64,000 nt of DNA from Massilia agilis (GTDB lineage Bacteria > Pseudomonadota > Gammaproteobacteria > Burkholderiales > Burkholderiaceae_D), in contig NZ_JANUHB010000007.1 of the NCBI RefSeq assembly GCF_024756255.1, positions 124,001 to 188,000 of the forward strand, written 5' to 3'. This document shows, in pieces, positions 34,375 through 41,464 of the stretch. The translations under genes were made by a program, and so were the position numbers. Position 1 is the first letter of the stretch, and each line of letters begins with the position of its first letter. The notes beneath the pieces were generated by a model that saw only the letters and a program-made list of their open reading frames with translations, made no database searches and was not told the DNA's origin.

Positions 34375-35732
34375 TCGAGCCAATCCGTCCAGGTCCCGTC
34401 CCGCCGCCCGCAGCGCCACGCAGCTTTGCCGAATGGCGCGAGGCCGCGCGCGAGCTGCTGGCTGCCGGCGTTGCGCCCGATGCGGTCGATTGGGCCGCGC
34501 CGTTCTCGGGTGCGCCAGCCGCCCGGCCCGCGCCGCATAATGCGTCCATTCAACTGAACAAGCCCGCCCCGGCGCCGGTCTTGCCGCGCTGGCTGATGGA
34601 CCTGCTGCATGCCGCCGCCTGTTGCCGCGCGCCCGACCGCTGGGCGCTGCTGTACCGGCTGGTGTGGCGCTGGCAGCACGGCGAGCAGGCCGCATCCGAC
34701 CGCGACCCGGACTGGCAACGCCTGCACGCGATGGTGGCGGCAGTGCGGCGTGAGGAGCACGACATGCAGGACAAGATCCGATTCCACGAGCGCGCGGCAG
34801 ATGCGGGGCCGCCACGTTTCGTCGCCTGGTACGCGCCGGCGCACGACGTGCTGCCGCAGGTGGCCGAGCACTTCGTCAGCCGCATGGGGCGCGTGAGCTG
34901 GATGATCGCCACGCCGGACGCGAGCGTGCTGTGGGACGGCGCCACGCTGCACAACTGCGGCCCGCTGGTGGCCGACGCGGCCGAGCTGACCGGCGACGGC
35001 ATCGCGCCTTGGCTCGACTACTATCGCAGCGTGTACCCGGCCGGGCCGGGGCAGGGGGCGCAGCGCGTGATCCCGCTGCTGGCCGCCGGCACGCGGCGCG
35101 GTTCCGGCGCGGCTGGCGATGATGCGGCCGGCGGCGATCCGGGCCAGCACCCGGCAACGCTCGACGAATGCCGCCGCTGCGACTTGTGGCAGCACGCCAC
35201 CCAGCCGGTGGGCGGCGCGGGCAGCAAGCGCGCGCGCATCATGCTGGTGGGCGAACAGCCGGGCGACCAGGAAGACATCGCCGGCGCGCCCTTCGTCGGC
35301 CCGGCCGGCAAGCTGCTCGACCGCGTGTGCGAGGCGGCCGGCGTGGACCGGCGCGCCGTGTACGTCACCAACGCGGTCAAGCACTTCAAGTGGGAGCCGC
35401 GCGGCAAGCGGCGCATGCACAAGACGCCGGCCCAGCGCGAGATCGAGGCGTGCAGCTACTGGCTGGAAAAGGAGCTCGCGCAGGTCAAGCCGCAGGTTAT
35501 CGTCGCCATGGGCACCACGGCGCTCAAGTCGGTGCTCGGCACCAGCCATGTCACGCTGAAGGACATGCTCGGGCGCGCGCTGCGCCACGAGGGGCGCTGG
35601 GTAGTGACCATCTACCACCCCTCGTACGCGCTGCGGGTGCCGGACGAGGCCGCGCGCAAGCAGGCGTTTGCGACCATGGTGGAGGGCCTGCGGATGGCGC
35701 AGGAGCTCGTGGACAAGCCCGGCGCCGCCTGA
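34365..35732 (+). CDS. DUF4130-UdgX fusion: uracil-DNA-binding/excision protein
   Basis: 455 residues. The N-terminal part (about 1-240; SFAEWREAARELLAAGVAPDAVDW ... FHERAADAGPPRFVAWYAPAHDVLP) is the DUF4130 domain usually found with DNA-repair radical SAM proteins. The C-terminal part is UdgX: GEQPGDQEDIAGAPFVGPAG, the KRRMHKTP loop containing the His that in Mycobacterium UdgX bonds covalently to the abasic sugar, and TIYHPSYALR. Cysteines of the Fe-S cluster appear in CRRC and EACSYW. The usual partner, a SplB-like radical SAM gene, is not adjacent. It is SOS-controlled by the operator at 34355-34374. No other plausible ATG keeps the conserved N terminus, so 34365 is taken as the start. 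Confidence 0.88.
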   Translation: MYSIEPIRPGPVPPPAAPRSFAEWREAARELLAAGVAPDAVDWAAPFSGAPAARPAPHNASIQLNKPAPAPVLPRWLMDLLHAAACCRAPDRWALLYRLVWRWQHGEQAASDRDPDWQRLHAMVAAVRREEHDMQDKIRFHERAADAGPPRFVAWYAPAHDVLPQVAEHFVSRMGRVSWMIATPDASVLWDGATLHNCGPLVADAAELTGDGIAPWLDYYRSVYPAGPGQGAQRVIPLLAAGTRRGSGAAGDDAAGGDPGQHPATLDECRRCDLWQHATQPVGGAGSKRARIMLVGEQPGDQEDIAGAPFVGPAGKLLDRVCEAAGVDRRAVYVTNAVKHFKWEPRGKRRMHKTPAQREIEACSYWLEKELAQVKPQVIVAMGTTALKSVLGTSHVTLKDMLGRALRHEGRWVVTIYHPSYALRVPDEAARKQAFATMVEGLRMAQELVDKPGAA

Positions 35733-35733
35733 A

Positions 35734-36483
35734 TCAGCTGGCGGCCGCTTGCAGCGCAGGGCTGGCGCCGCGGGCGCGCGCGCCGACCCACAGCAGCAGC
35801 AGCGCCATCACCACGAAACGCGCGACGATGCCGACTAGTCCCGCTTCCGGGCCGTAGCTGCCGCCGGTCAGCCAGGCCGGCCCCAGGTCGTGCACCTGCT
35901 GCAGGCCGCCCGCGTCCATGCCGCTGACGGGAAAGCCGAGCAGCGGGCCCTGCACGAAGTTCCACGCGAAGTGCAGCCCGATCGGCAGCCACAGGTTGCG
36001 CGCCAGCACGAATGCGCCGCCATAGATGACGCCGCCAAGCGTATTGCCCAGCACCGACAGCAGGCTCGCGCCCGGATTGGTCAGGTGGATGCAGCCGAAC
36101 GCCAGCGCCGACAGGCCCACCGCCAGCGCGGCGCGGCCGCGCAGCACCATGAGCAGGCCCGTCAGCAGCAGGCTGCGCATCATGATCTCTTCCTTGAGCG
36201 TGAACGCCAGCTTGACGGGGGCCAGCACCAGCAGGCTGGAACCGGCCGTGGCCGGCGCGGTGGTGATCGCGCCCAGGCCCAGTTCGGCAACGAAGACGCC
36301 TCCCATCGCCAGCCCGGTGATCGCCATGCCGGCCAGCAGGTCGCGCCCGGCGGTCGGGCCCCAGCGCAGGCCGAGCAGGTCGAGCACCGGTTCGCCCGCG
36401 CGGCGCGCACGCACGATCGCCGCGATGCCCAAAGCCAGCGCCGTCAGCGCCATGAAAATTTCGACCGCCATCCTGAGCGCCAT
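35734..36483 (-). CDS. CPBP-family intramembrane glutamic endopeptidase
   Basis: 249 residues, multi-span membrane protein. The CPBP/Abi motifs are in order: KEEIMMRSLLLTG (the EE pair), FGCIHLTN (His) and GLHFAWNFVQGP (His and Asn). Family members process prenylated proteins in eukaryotes or act in bacteriocin self-immunity; the substrate here is unknown. It converges on udgX with one base between the stops. Confidence 0.88.
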   Translation of the reverse strand: MALRMAVEIFMALTALALGIAAIVRARRAGEPVLDLLGLRWGPTAGRDLLAGMAITGLAMGGVFVAELGLGAITTAPATAGSSLLVLAPVKLAFTLKEEIMMRSLLLTGLLMVLRGRAALAVGLSALAFGCIHLTNPGASLLSVLGNTLGGVIYGGAFVLARNLWLPIGLHFAWNFVQGPLLGFPVSGMDAGGLQQVHDLGPAWLTGGSYGPEAGLVGIVARFVVMALLLLWVGARARGASPALQAAAS

Positions 36484-36596
36484 GTCCGCATCCCGTTGTT
36501 AATTTGGCGGCAACTGTAGTGGGGATGCTGCCTCTTTGTCAACGTGCAGACGTGACCGCTGGGTACGTGCCAGGTCAAGCGTGCTCCACCAAAAAT

Positions 36597-36626
36597 TTGT
36601 CAGCTGAGCACAAAGGCGCGTAGAAT
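36597..36626 (+). promoter_or_regulatory. Sigma-70-type promoter of tRNA-Gly
   Basis: TTGTCA (36597-36602) and TAGAAT (36621-36626) with an 18-base spacer end 14 bases before the mature tRNA. Confidence 0.7.
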
Positions 36627-36640
36627 GCCGGGTGTCCTTC

Positions 36641-36714
36641 GCGGGTGTAGCTCAATGGTAGAGCAGAAGCTTCCCAAGCTTACGACGAGGGTTCGATTCC
36701 CTTCACCCGCTCCA
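36641..36714 (+). tRNA. tRNA-Gly (anticodon CCC)
   Basis: 74 bases folding as a standard cloverleaf: acceptor GCGGGTG with CACCCGC, D arm GCTC...GAGC, anticodon loop TTCCCAA (CCC), T loop TTCGATT, and encoded TCCA 3' end. It reads GGG codons. The anticodon stem has one mismatched outer pair (G-A). The adjoining downstream DNA is compositionally foreign, a common situation for integration next to tRNA genes. Confidence 0.96.
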
Positions 36715-36723
36715 ATAAAGTCA

Positions 36724-36751
36724 AAGACTCACGTCTTCCCCCCCTTTTTTT
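36724..36751 (+). terminator. Weak candidate terminator after tRNA-Gly
   Basis: A short stem (AAGAC-TCAC-GTCTT) is followed by a C run and then seven T residues (36745-36751). The stem is only five pairs and the C run intervenes, so efficiency is doubtful. Confidence 0.3.
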
Positions 36752-37136
36752 CCGCAGAATTCCCGCTCAGCCTGCCTTTCTGGCGTCGTCCTCACGAAGC
36801 TTGAGTTCCGGGTGTAGGCACCTTCGCTGAGATCGTCTTGCCCCCTTGTACGAAGTCTTAAAAGCAAAATTAGCTAAGCCGCTCATCTTTTGGGCCCCGT
36901 GCGCCCGGCCATTGACCGCCGACCTAAGCGAGCAAAAATGGTTTTTTTGATCATTCGGTGACGTGCGTAAGCTTTTTCTAGATCAAGGGCTGGGAACGTC
37001 TATAGAGAACTTCACTTCCCCTGAGGGCGACAGAAGCGCAGACACTGAGCCTAAAAATAGGGGCCGCTATCGGCCAGAAGCGGTCATTCTGCATAAGCGT
37101 GGATGAATGATGCGATTGGTCATTCAGGTATCGCGC
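36752..37136. other. Gene-free A/T-richer stretch downstream of tRNA-Gly
   Basis: No open frame of useful length on either strand. Composition is visibly lower in G+C than the rest of the window. The only structure noticed is an imperfect palindrome near 37067-37090 (GGGGCCGCTATCGGCCAGAAG followed by CGGTC). No second copy of the tRNA 3' end was found here. Confidence 0.5.
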
Positions 37137-37374
37137 TTAAGCGACTTGGTTGCCATTGACCGTAAGCAGTGCTTTACGCAATTCCAAATAGAGCCTCTGA
37201 AGCTGCTGGGCGGTGACCTCCCGGGGATCATCGGCTAGTTCGAAACACAGCTGGACACCACGATCGGGGTGGAGGACATCGTCACAGTTTCGCGCGACAT
37301 CTGTGGCACATTTCCCCGTCGCATATTCATTAATATATTGGTAATATCTTCTTAAGCGGTTGCTTGCCGCTTCT
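37137..37374 (-). pseudogene. Possible gene remnant, about 78 open codons without a start
   Basis: Reading the minus strand, a frame stays open from just after a TAA at 37375-37377 to a TAA at 37137-37139. It has no ATG or GTG near its beginning. The translation looks protein-like, e.g. LHPDRGVQLCFELADD then PREVTAQQLQRLYLELRKA, with balanced charge and amphipathic helix potential. In the same frame an ATG four codons before the upstream stop coincides with the divergent lipoprotein start. I do not recognise the family. It could be the 3' end of a decayed gene or chance. Confidence 0.35.
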
Positions 37375-37389
37375 GATTAGGAGTATTTC

Positions 37390-37962
37390 ATGCGCAACAC
37401 TCTCAGGTGCCCAGCTAGCGGAGTCCTCAAATGTCTAATCACTGCTGCAGCCGCATTACTGCTGCACGGGTGCATCACTATCCAACCGGTGACGCCACGT
37501 GCCGAAATCCCGAGGGCTGACAGAGGCTACGTGGCTGGCGTCTTTGTTCCCACGTTAGAGGAGTTCGGACTGGGCATCACCAACATGAACGGGGGCGAAG
37601 AGACCGTGTTGCCCTTCACGGACCCAAGCCAGAAGTTTCAGCTTGGCGAAAGGCTAACAATGATTCAATTGCCTCCCGGTCGTTATCGCATCTCGAGTTG
37701 GCTGACTTACAACAGTTTTTACAAGGAGAAATCGACTCGTAAAGAGCTTCCTCAGTCGGAAAAATTGCAGTTCACGGTGACACCGGGGCGCGTTGCATAT
37801 CTGGGCAAGTTTTCAGCGTCAAAATCGTTTTCCGGGTTTACTATTCATTTCAAGATCAAGCCGCTGGCAATTACGTTACAGGATCTAACACTCCTGGCGG
37901 AAACGTATTACCCCAATTTTGGGATCGCATTATATGACCCGCAACCGGGTTCCCTCTACTAA
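37390..37962 (+). CDS. Hypothetical lipoprotein in low-GC segment
   Basis: 190 residues; a signal ending LLLHGC gives a lipoprotein with mature CITIQPVTPRAEIPR. The remainder is predicted mostly beta, with MIQLPPGRYRISSWLTY resembling small envelope lipoproteins that carry a PPGxY strand. TTAGGAGT lies before the ATG. Codon use is markedly less GC-biased than neighbouring core genes. No family recognised. The next lipoprotein starts 14 bases after its stop, so the two are likely co-transcribed. Confidence 0.8.
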   Translation: MRNTLRCPASGVLKCLITAAAALLLHGCITIQPVTPRAEIPRADRGYVAGVFVPTLEEFGLGITNMNGGEETVLPFTDPSQKFQLGERLTMIQLPPGRYRISSWLTYNSFYKEKSTRKELPQSEKLQFTVTPGRVAYLGKFSASKSFSGFTIHFKIKPLAITLQDLTLLAETYYPNFGIALYDPQPGSLY

Positions 37963-37976
37963 ATCCAGCTGCGATT

Positions 37977-38567
37977 ATGATCCGACTATTCGCTCTCCTC
38001 ATTGCGCTATCGCTGCTTACCGGTTGTGCGCACACGATTTCGATCACGCCAGGCCTCACTGATATCGAGCCGCCGCCGACGGCGTCTAGGTCGCCTAAAA
38101 CCGTCGCCCTGTATATTTCCAACGACCTTCGAAACAAGGAAGTGACCACACCGGGCGGCGGCGGCGAAAGCGTCACCTACAAGCCCTATCAAGATCTGGA
38201 GCTTAACCTGATTAGGCTTCTCAAAAACAACTTTGCCAGTGCGAAGGTCTTGACGGCACCGCCTGACACTGCGGAGCTGAAACGCCGCGGCGTTGACTTT
38301 CTTATTGCGCCTCAGATTTCTACGAACTCATCCTCCGCCGTATGGGCAATTTGGTGGCCCACTGACTTCACAATGACGCTGCAACTTTCGCTGGTTGACT
38401 TGAGTTCCGGAGCCACGATTACTAAAGAGGTGACTGGCAACGGACGATTCGTTTTCTCGGAACAACCGCATCCTGCTACGTTCGCCTCGGAGTCGGGTAT
38501 CCGGGCGGCACGCGAAGCGCTACTAAAAATGCAACGCGTACTTCTTGAAGCCTCGGACTTACGCTGA
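37977..38567 (+). CDS. Hypothetical lipoprotein in low-GC segment
   Basis: 196 residues with a short lipoprotein signal (MIRLFALLIALSLLTGC). The mature part has a Pro-rich linker and a mixed alpha/beta domain (KTVALYISNDL ... YQDLELNLIRLLKNNF ... GVDFLIAPQISTNSS ... TLQLSLVDLSSGATI). This layout resembles the broad YajG/LPP20-type lipoprotein fold, but identity is not clear enough to name a family. It shares the atypical composition of its upstream partner. Confidence 0.78.
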   Translation: MIRLFALLIALSLLTGCAHTISITPGLTDIEPPPTASRSPKTVALYISNDLRNKEVTTPGGGGESVTYKPYQDLELNLIRLLKNNFASAKVLTAPPDTAELKRRGVDFLIAPQISTNSSSAVWAIWWPTDFTMTLQLSLVDLSSGATITKEVTGNGRFVFSEQPHPATFASESGIRAAREALLKMQRVLLEASDLR

Positions 38568-38769
38568 GTTCGCTCAGCAACACAATTGTTCGATTGCGCA
38601 ACTTCATGCGGCTGCAATCACTTATATCTACTCCCGGTGGACGCACTGGGCTGTCTACGGATTATTTCTCATCGCGGTGCCCGTGCGATCGATCTAACGG
38701 ACAAGGTTGAGCCGCCAGGAAGCCCATCGGTAGTCTGCTGATGCGGCCGCTGCCTCCAGCCCAAAAAGC

Positions 38770-38797
38770 AAAAAGCGGCGCATCGCGCCGCCTTTTC
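38770..38797 (-). terminator. Rho-independent terminator of the DUF465 gene
   Basis: A GCGGCGC-ATC-GCGCCGC stem (38775-38791) is flanked by an A-rich tract on the left, which reads as U-rich on the minus strand. It lies about 25 bases beyond the stop of the minus-strand gene. A shorter TTTT on the right could give weak plus-strand termination. Confidence 0.75.
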
Positions 38798-38818
38798 GTG
38801 AAACTACGCCTGCTCTCT

Positions 38819-39031
38819 TCAGGCAGCAGCGCTGGCCTTGCGCAGGATGGCGTACAGCTCATCCTTGAGCACGAGTTTCTGCTTTTTCAGGTCTTCGATC
38901 TCGGCCTCGGACACATGCGCTTCCTTGTTCTTGATCTGCTGGTCCAGCTCGTTGTGCTTGTCGAACAGGTTTTGGAAATGGTGGTCCGTCGTCTTCAGTT
39001 TCGTGATCAGGTCGCGGTATTCCGGAAACAT
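38819..39031 (-). CDS. YdcH-family small protein (DUF465)
   Basis: 70 residues, all alpha and coiled-coil-forming: MFPEYRDLITKLKTTDHHFQNLFDKHNELDQQIK, then LKKQKLVLKDELYAIL. This is the DUF465/YdcH pattern, common and highly conserved in proteobacteria, function unknown. GAGGGAGT precedes the ATG. Confidence 0.9.
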   Translation of the reverse strand: MFPEYRDLITKLKTTDHHFQNLFDKHNELDQQIKNKEAHVSEAEIEDLKKQKLVLKDELYAILRKASAAA

Positions 39032-39133
39032 GATGTACTCCCTCGGTTAATGAATATTGTTGACAAACTCATTCTACGCCCATGGATGAGCACCAGAAAG
39101 CATTGAAAAGCCGAGCCCCGGCCCGCGACACAT

Positions 39134-39790
39134 TCAGCCCGGTTTCCCCTGATGCCCGATGTTGACCGCCAATTGCGCGGCAAACGCGCGCTGGTAGGCC
39201 GGCCGCGCTTCGCCGCGCGCGACGTAGGCGGCCAGGTTGGGATACGCGTCCAGCAGGCCCGACGCCCGAAGCCGCAGCAGCACCGACACCATCATCAGGT
39301 CGCCCGCGCTGAACGTGCCGTCGAGCCAATCGGCATCGCCCAGGCGCGCCGACAGCTGGGCGAGCCGCGCGCGCACGCGCTCCTCGACCAGCGGCATGCG
39401 CTCCTTGCTCCACGGCTTGTCCGCTTCGAGAATTCTTGCGGTAACCAGTTCCAGGATCGGTGGCTCGACCGTGTTGACGGCGGCGAACATCCAGCTGATC
39501 GCGCGCGAGCGCCCGTTGGCGTCGGCCGGCAGCAGGCCGGCATGGCGCTCGCCGATGTGCAGGACGATCGCGCCGGTTTCGAACAAGGCGAGATCGTCTT
39601 CCTCATAGGTCGGTATCTGGCCGAAAGGATGAAGGGCCAGGTGCGCGGGCGCTTTCATCGCCGCAAACGACACCAGGCGCACCTGGTAAGGCTGGCCCAC
39701 TTCTTCCAGCGCCCAGCGTACGCGCGTGTCGCGCGCCAGCCCCTTGCCGCCATCGGGCGAACGTTCAAAGGCGGTGATGGTGATGGTCAT
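39134..39790 (-). CDS. Glutathione S-transferase family protein
   Basis: 218 residues from the ATG at 39790, which has GGAGGAG six bases before it. The N-terminal thioredoxin-like domain ends with FGQIPTYEEDDLALFETGAIVLHIGERH (glutathione-binding cis-Pro and ES/ET region). The all-helical C-terminal domain follows (ADWLDGTFSAGDLMMVSVLLRL). The N terminus TITAFERSPDGGKGLARDTRVRWALEEVG is a variant without an obvious catalytic Ser/Cys. Substrate unknown. Confidence 0.85.
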   Translation of the reverse strand: MTITITAFERSPDGGKGLARDTRVRWALEEVGQPYQVRLVSFAAMKAPAHLALHPFGQIPTYEEDDLALFETGAIVLHIGERHAGLLPADANGRSRAISWMFAAVNTVEPPILELVTARILEADKPWSKERMPLVEERVRARLAQLSARLGDADWLDGTFSAGDLMMVSVLLRLRASGLLDAYPNLAAYVARGEARPAYQRAFAAQLAVNIGHQGKPG

Positions 39791-39884
39791 CGTCAAGCTC
39801 CTCCAGATAAGTGTCAGGGATACAGGTATGGACGAATGGCCGCAGCCGAATTCGACAACGCGGTGCGTGCCGCGCCTGGCCACA

Positions 39885-40694
39885 TCAGCGTTCGATTGCA
39901 GCCGCCTCGAACGGAGCCGCGCGCACGGCCGCCTGGTAGGTCCGGCTCACGGGCACCTGCATCCCGTTGGATAGTTCCAGCACGGTCTTGCCGGCGTCGC
40001 GCTTGACCGCGCATACCGCACGGTGCGCCACCCACCAGCTGCGGTGCACCTGCAGCCCGGGTTCGCCCTCCAGCTCGCGCAGGGCGTCGGCCATGCGCAT
40101 CAGGATCAGGTCGGAACCTTGCGCCGTGATCACGCGCAGGTAATGGTCTTCGGCCTGCAGCGCGAGCAGCTCGCCGCCAAGATGGGCGGGAATCCGTGCA
40201 AGGAACGGTGGCGGGACGGGATCAGGTTCGGCCTGCGGGGGCATGTCGGCCGGCACCGGCGATCGGCTGGACACCAGCGGCAGTCCCGCCGGCTGCAAGC
40301 GGGTCAGCAACAGCAGCACCACCAGCTGGACCACGGCCACGCTCCCGTACACGCGCGGCATCACCGCCAGCGCCACCGGGTGCCCCAGCCGCAGCAGCGA
40401 CTCGGCCCACGCCACCGCGAACGAGGTCGGCACTGCCGACAGCAGGGTGACCAGCGGGATGCTCCAGCGCTGTCCCCAGCCGGGCCGGAACCGGGCCAGT
40501 GCATGGGCGCACAGCACGATGTTGAGGTAGCCAACCAGCACCAGGCCGACCCAGTAGGCGTAACGCGCAGTGGCGCCAAGCTCGCCGTAGGTGCCGAACG
40601 GGCCAATGATCGCAAACATCACGCCCAGCCCGGCGGCAATGGCCAGCTGCGCGAGCATGCGGTGCAGCTTCATTTCGCGATTCGTGGATTGCAT
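39885..40694 (-). CDS. Membrane-anchored LytTR-type DNA-binding regulator
   Basis: 269 residues. Four predicted membrane spans (about 15-145) are followed by a Pro-rich linker and a C-terminal LytTR domain (about 175-265; LLALQAEDHYLRVITAQGSDLILMRMADALRELE...VHRSWWVAHRAV...LSNGMQVPVSRTYQAAVR). LytTR domains bind DNA direct repeats; here the usual receiver is replaced by a membrane domain. The start at MQSTNREMK (40694) is chosen over MKLHR (40673). It is divergent from the SnoaL-like gene at 40798, which may be a target. Confidence 0.85.
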   Translation of the reverse strand: MQSTNREMKLHRMLAQLAIAAGLGVMFAIIGPFGTYGELGATARYAYWVGLVLVGYLNIVLCAHALARFRPGWGQRWSIPLVTLLSAVPTSFAVAWAESLLRLGHPVALAVMPRVYGSVAVVQLVVLLLLTRLQPAGLPLVSSRSPVPADMPPQAEPDPVPPPFLARIPAHLGGELLALQAEDHYLRVITAQGSDLILMRMADALRELEGEPGLQVHRSWWVAHRAVCAVKRDAGKTVLELSNGMQVPVSRTYQAAVRAAPFEAAAIER

Positions 40695-40797
40695 CTGTCC
40701 GGGCACTGGCGTAAGGCGGTGTCGATTGGCGAATTTGCGCTTGGGCACGTCTCGCGGATTGGCTAAGGTGGCCATTTTAACCACAACAGGAGCCACC

Positions 40798-41289
40798 ATG
40801 ACCAATCCCTTCCGCCGTTGCCTGATCGCCTTTGCCTTGCTGTCGTCCGCCGTGCTGGCCGGGCCCGCCGCTGCCGACGACGTCGTGCTGCCCGCCGGCA
40901 TGGCCGAGCTGGCACGCGGCGCCGACGATGCCTGGAACCGCCGCGACGCCGCCGCCATGGTGGCGTTCTATGCCGGAGACGCGACCAGCACCATCGGCAA
41001 GACCGAGCTGAAAGGCAAGGCCGCGCTGCTCGACTACTTCACCGGCTCGTTCCGCAATTTGCCGCCCGGACTGACCCACCGCACCGTCGTGCGCCGGCTG
41101 GAACGGATCGGCGAACTGGTCGCCACCGACAACGCCGTGTACATCGAAGCGCCCGATGGCGCGCAGGGCAAGCGCGTGCTGCGCGAATTCTTCACCTTCT
41201 CGCTGTTGCGCCCGACCGCTGGCGGATGGGAGTTCGTTGCGGTCCGTGCCACGCCGCTGGCACCGCCAGCACCTGCCCCCAGCCGTTAA
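40798..41289 (+). CDS. Secreted SnoaL-like/DUF4440 family protein
   Basis: 163 residues from the ATG after ACAGGAGCCACC. A Sec signal peptide ends AGPAAADD. The mature part has the NTF2-like layout (LARGADDAWNRRDAAAMVAFYAGDATSTIGKTELKGKAALLDYFTGSF ... GGWEFVAVRATPL). Related folds bind small hydrophobic ligands or act as steroid-isomerase-like enzymes; no activity can be assigned. The frame open upstream of this ATG is non-coding. Confidence 0.8.
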   Translation: MTNPFRRCLIAFALLSSAVLAGPAAADDVVLPAGMAELARGADDAWNRRDAAAMVAFYAGDATSTIGKTELKGKAALLDYFTGSFRNLPPGLTHRTVVRRLERIGELVATDNAVYIEAPDGAQGKRVLREFFTFSLLRPTAGGWEFVAVRATPLAPPAPAPSR

Positions 41290-41464
41290 GGCGCTGCCGG
41301 CTTTCAATAATGAACCGCGTGGAACAGCGCGTTTCAGCTGGCGCAAACTTTGTCACGGATGGGCTTGCGCCGGGTAGAACGCCTTCCTAAGCTCCGAGCG
41401 AGCTCATACGTTGAGCGTCGCCGGCGCCAGCGCCCGGGCTCGCTTTGCCAAACGGAGCGACGCC

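Noticed and set aside
36641..38750. Integrative element with att sites flanking the low-GC segment
   Set aside because: No direct repeat of the tRNA-Gly 3' end and no integrase were found, so an element boundary cannot be called.
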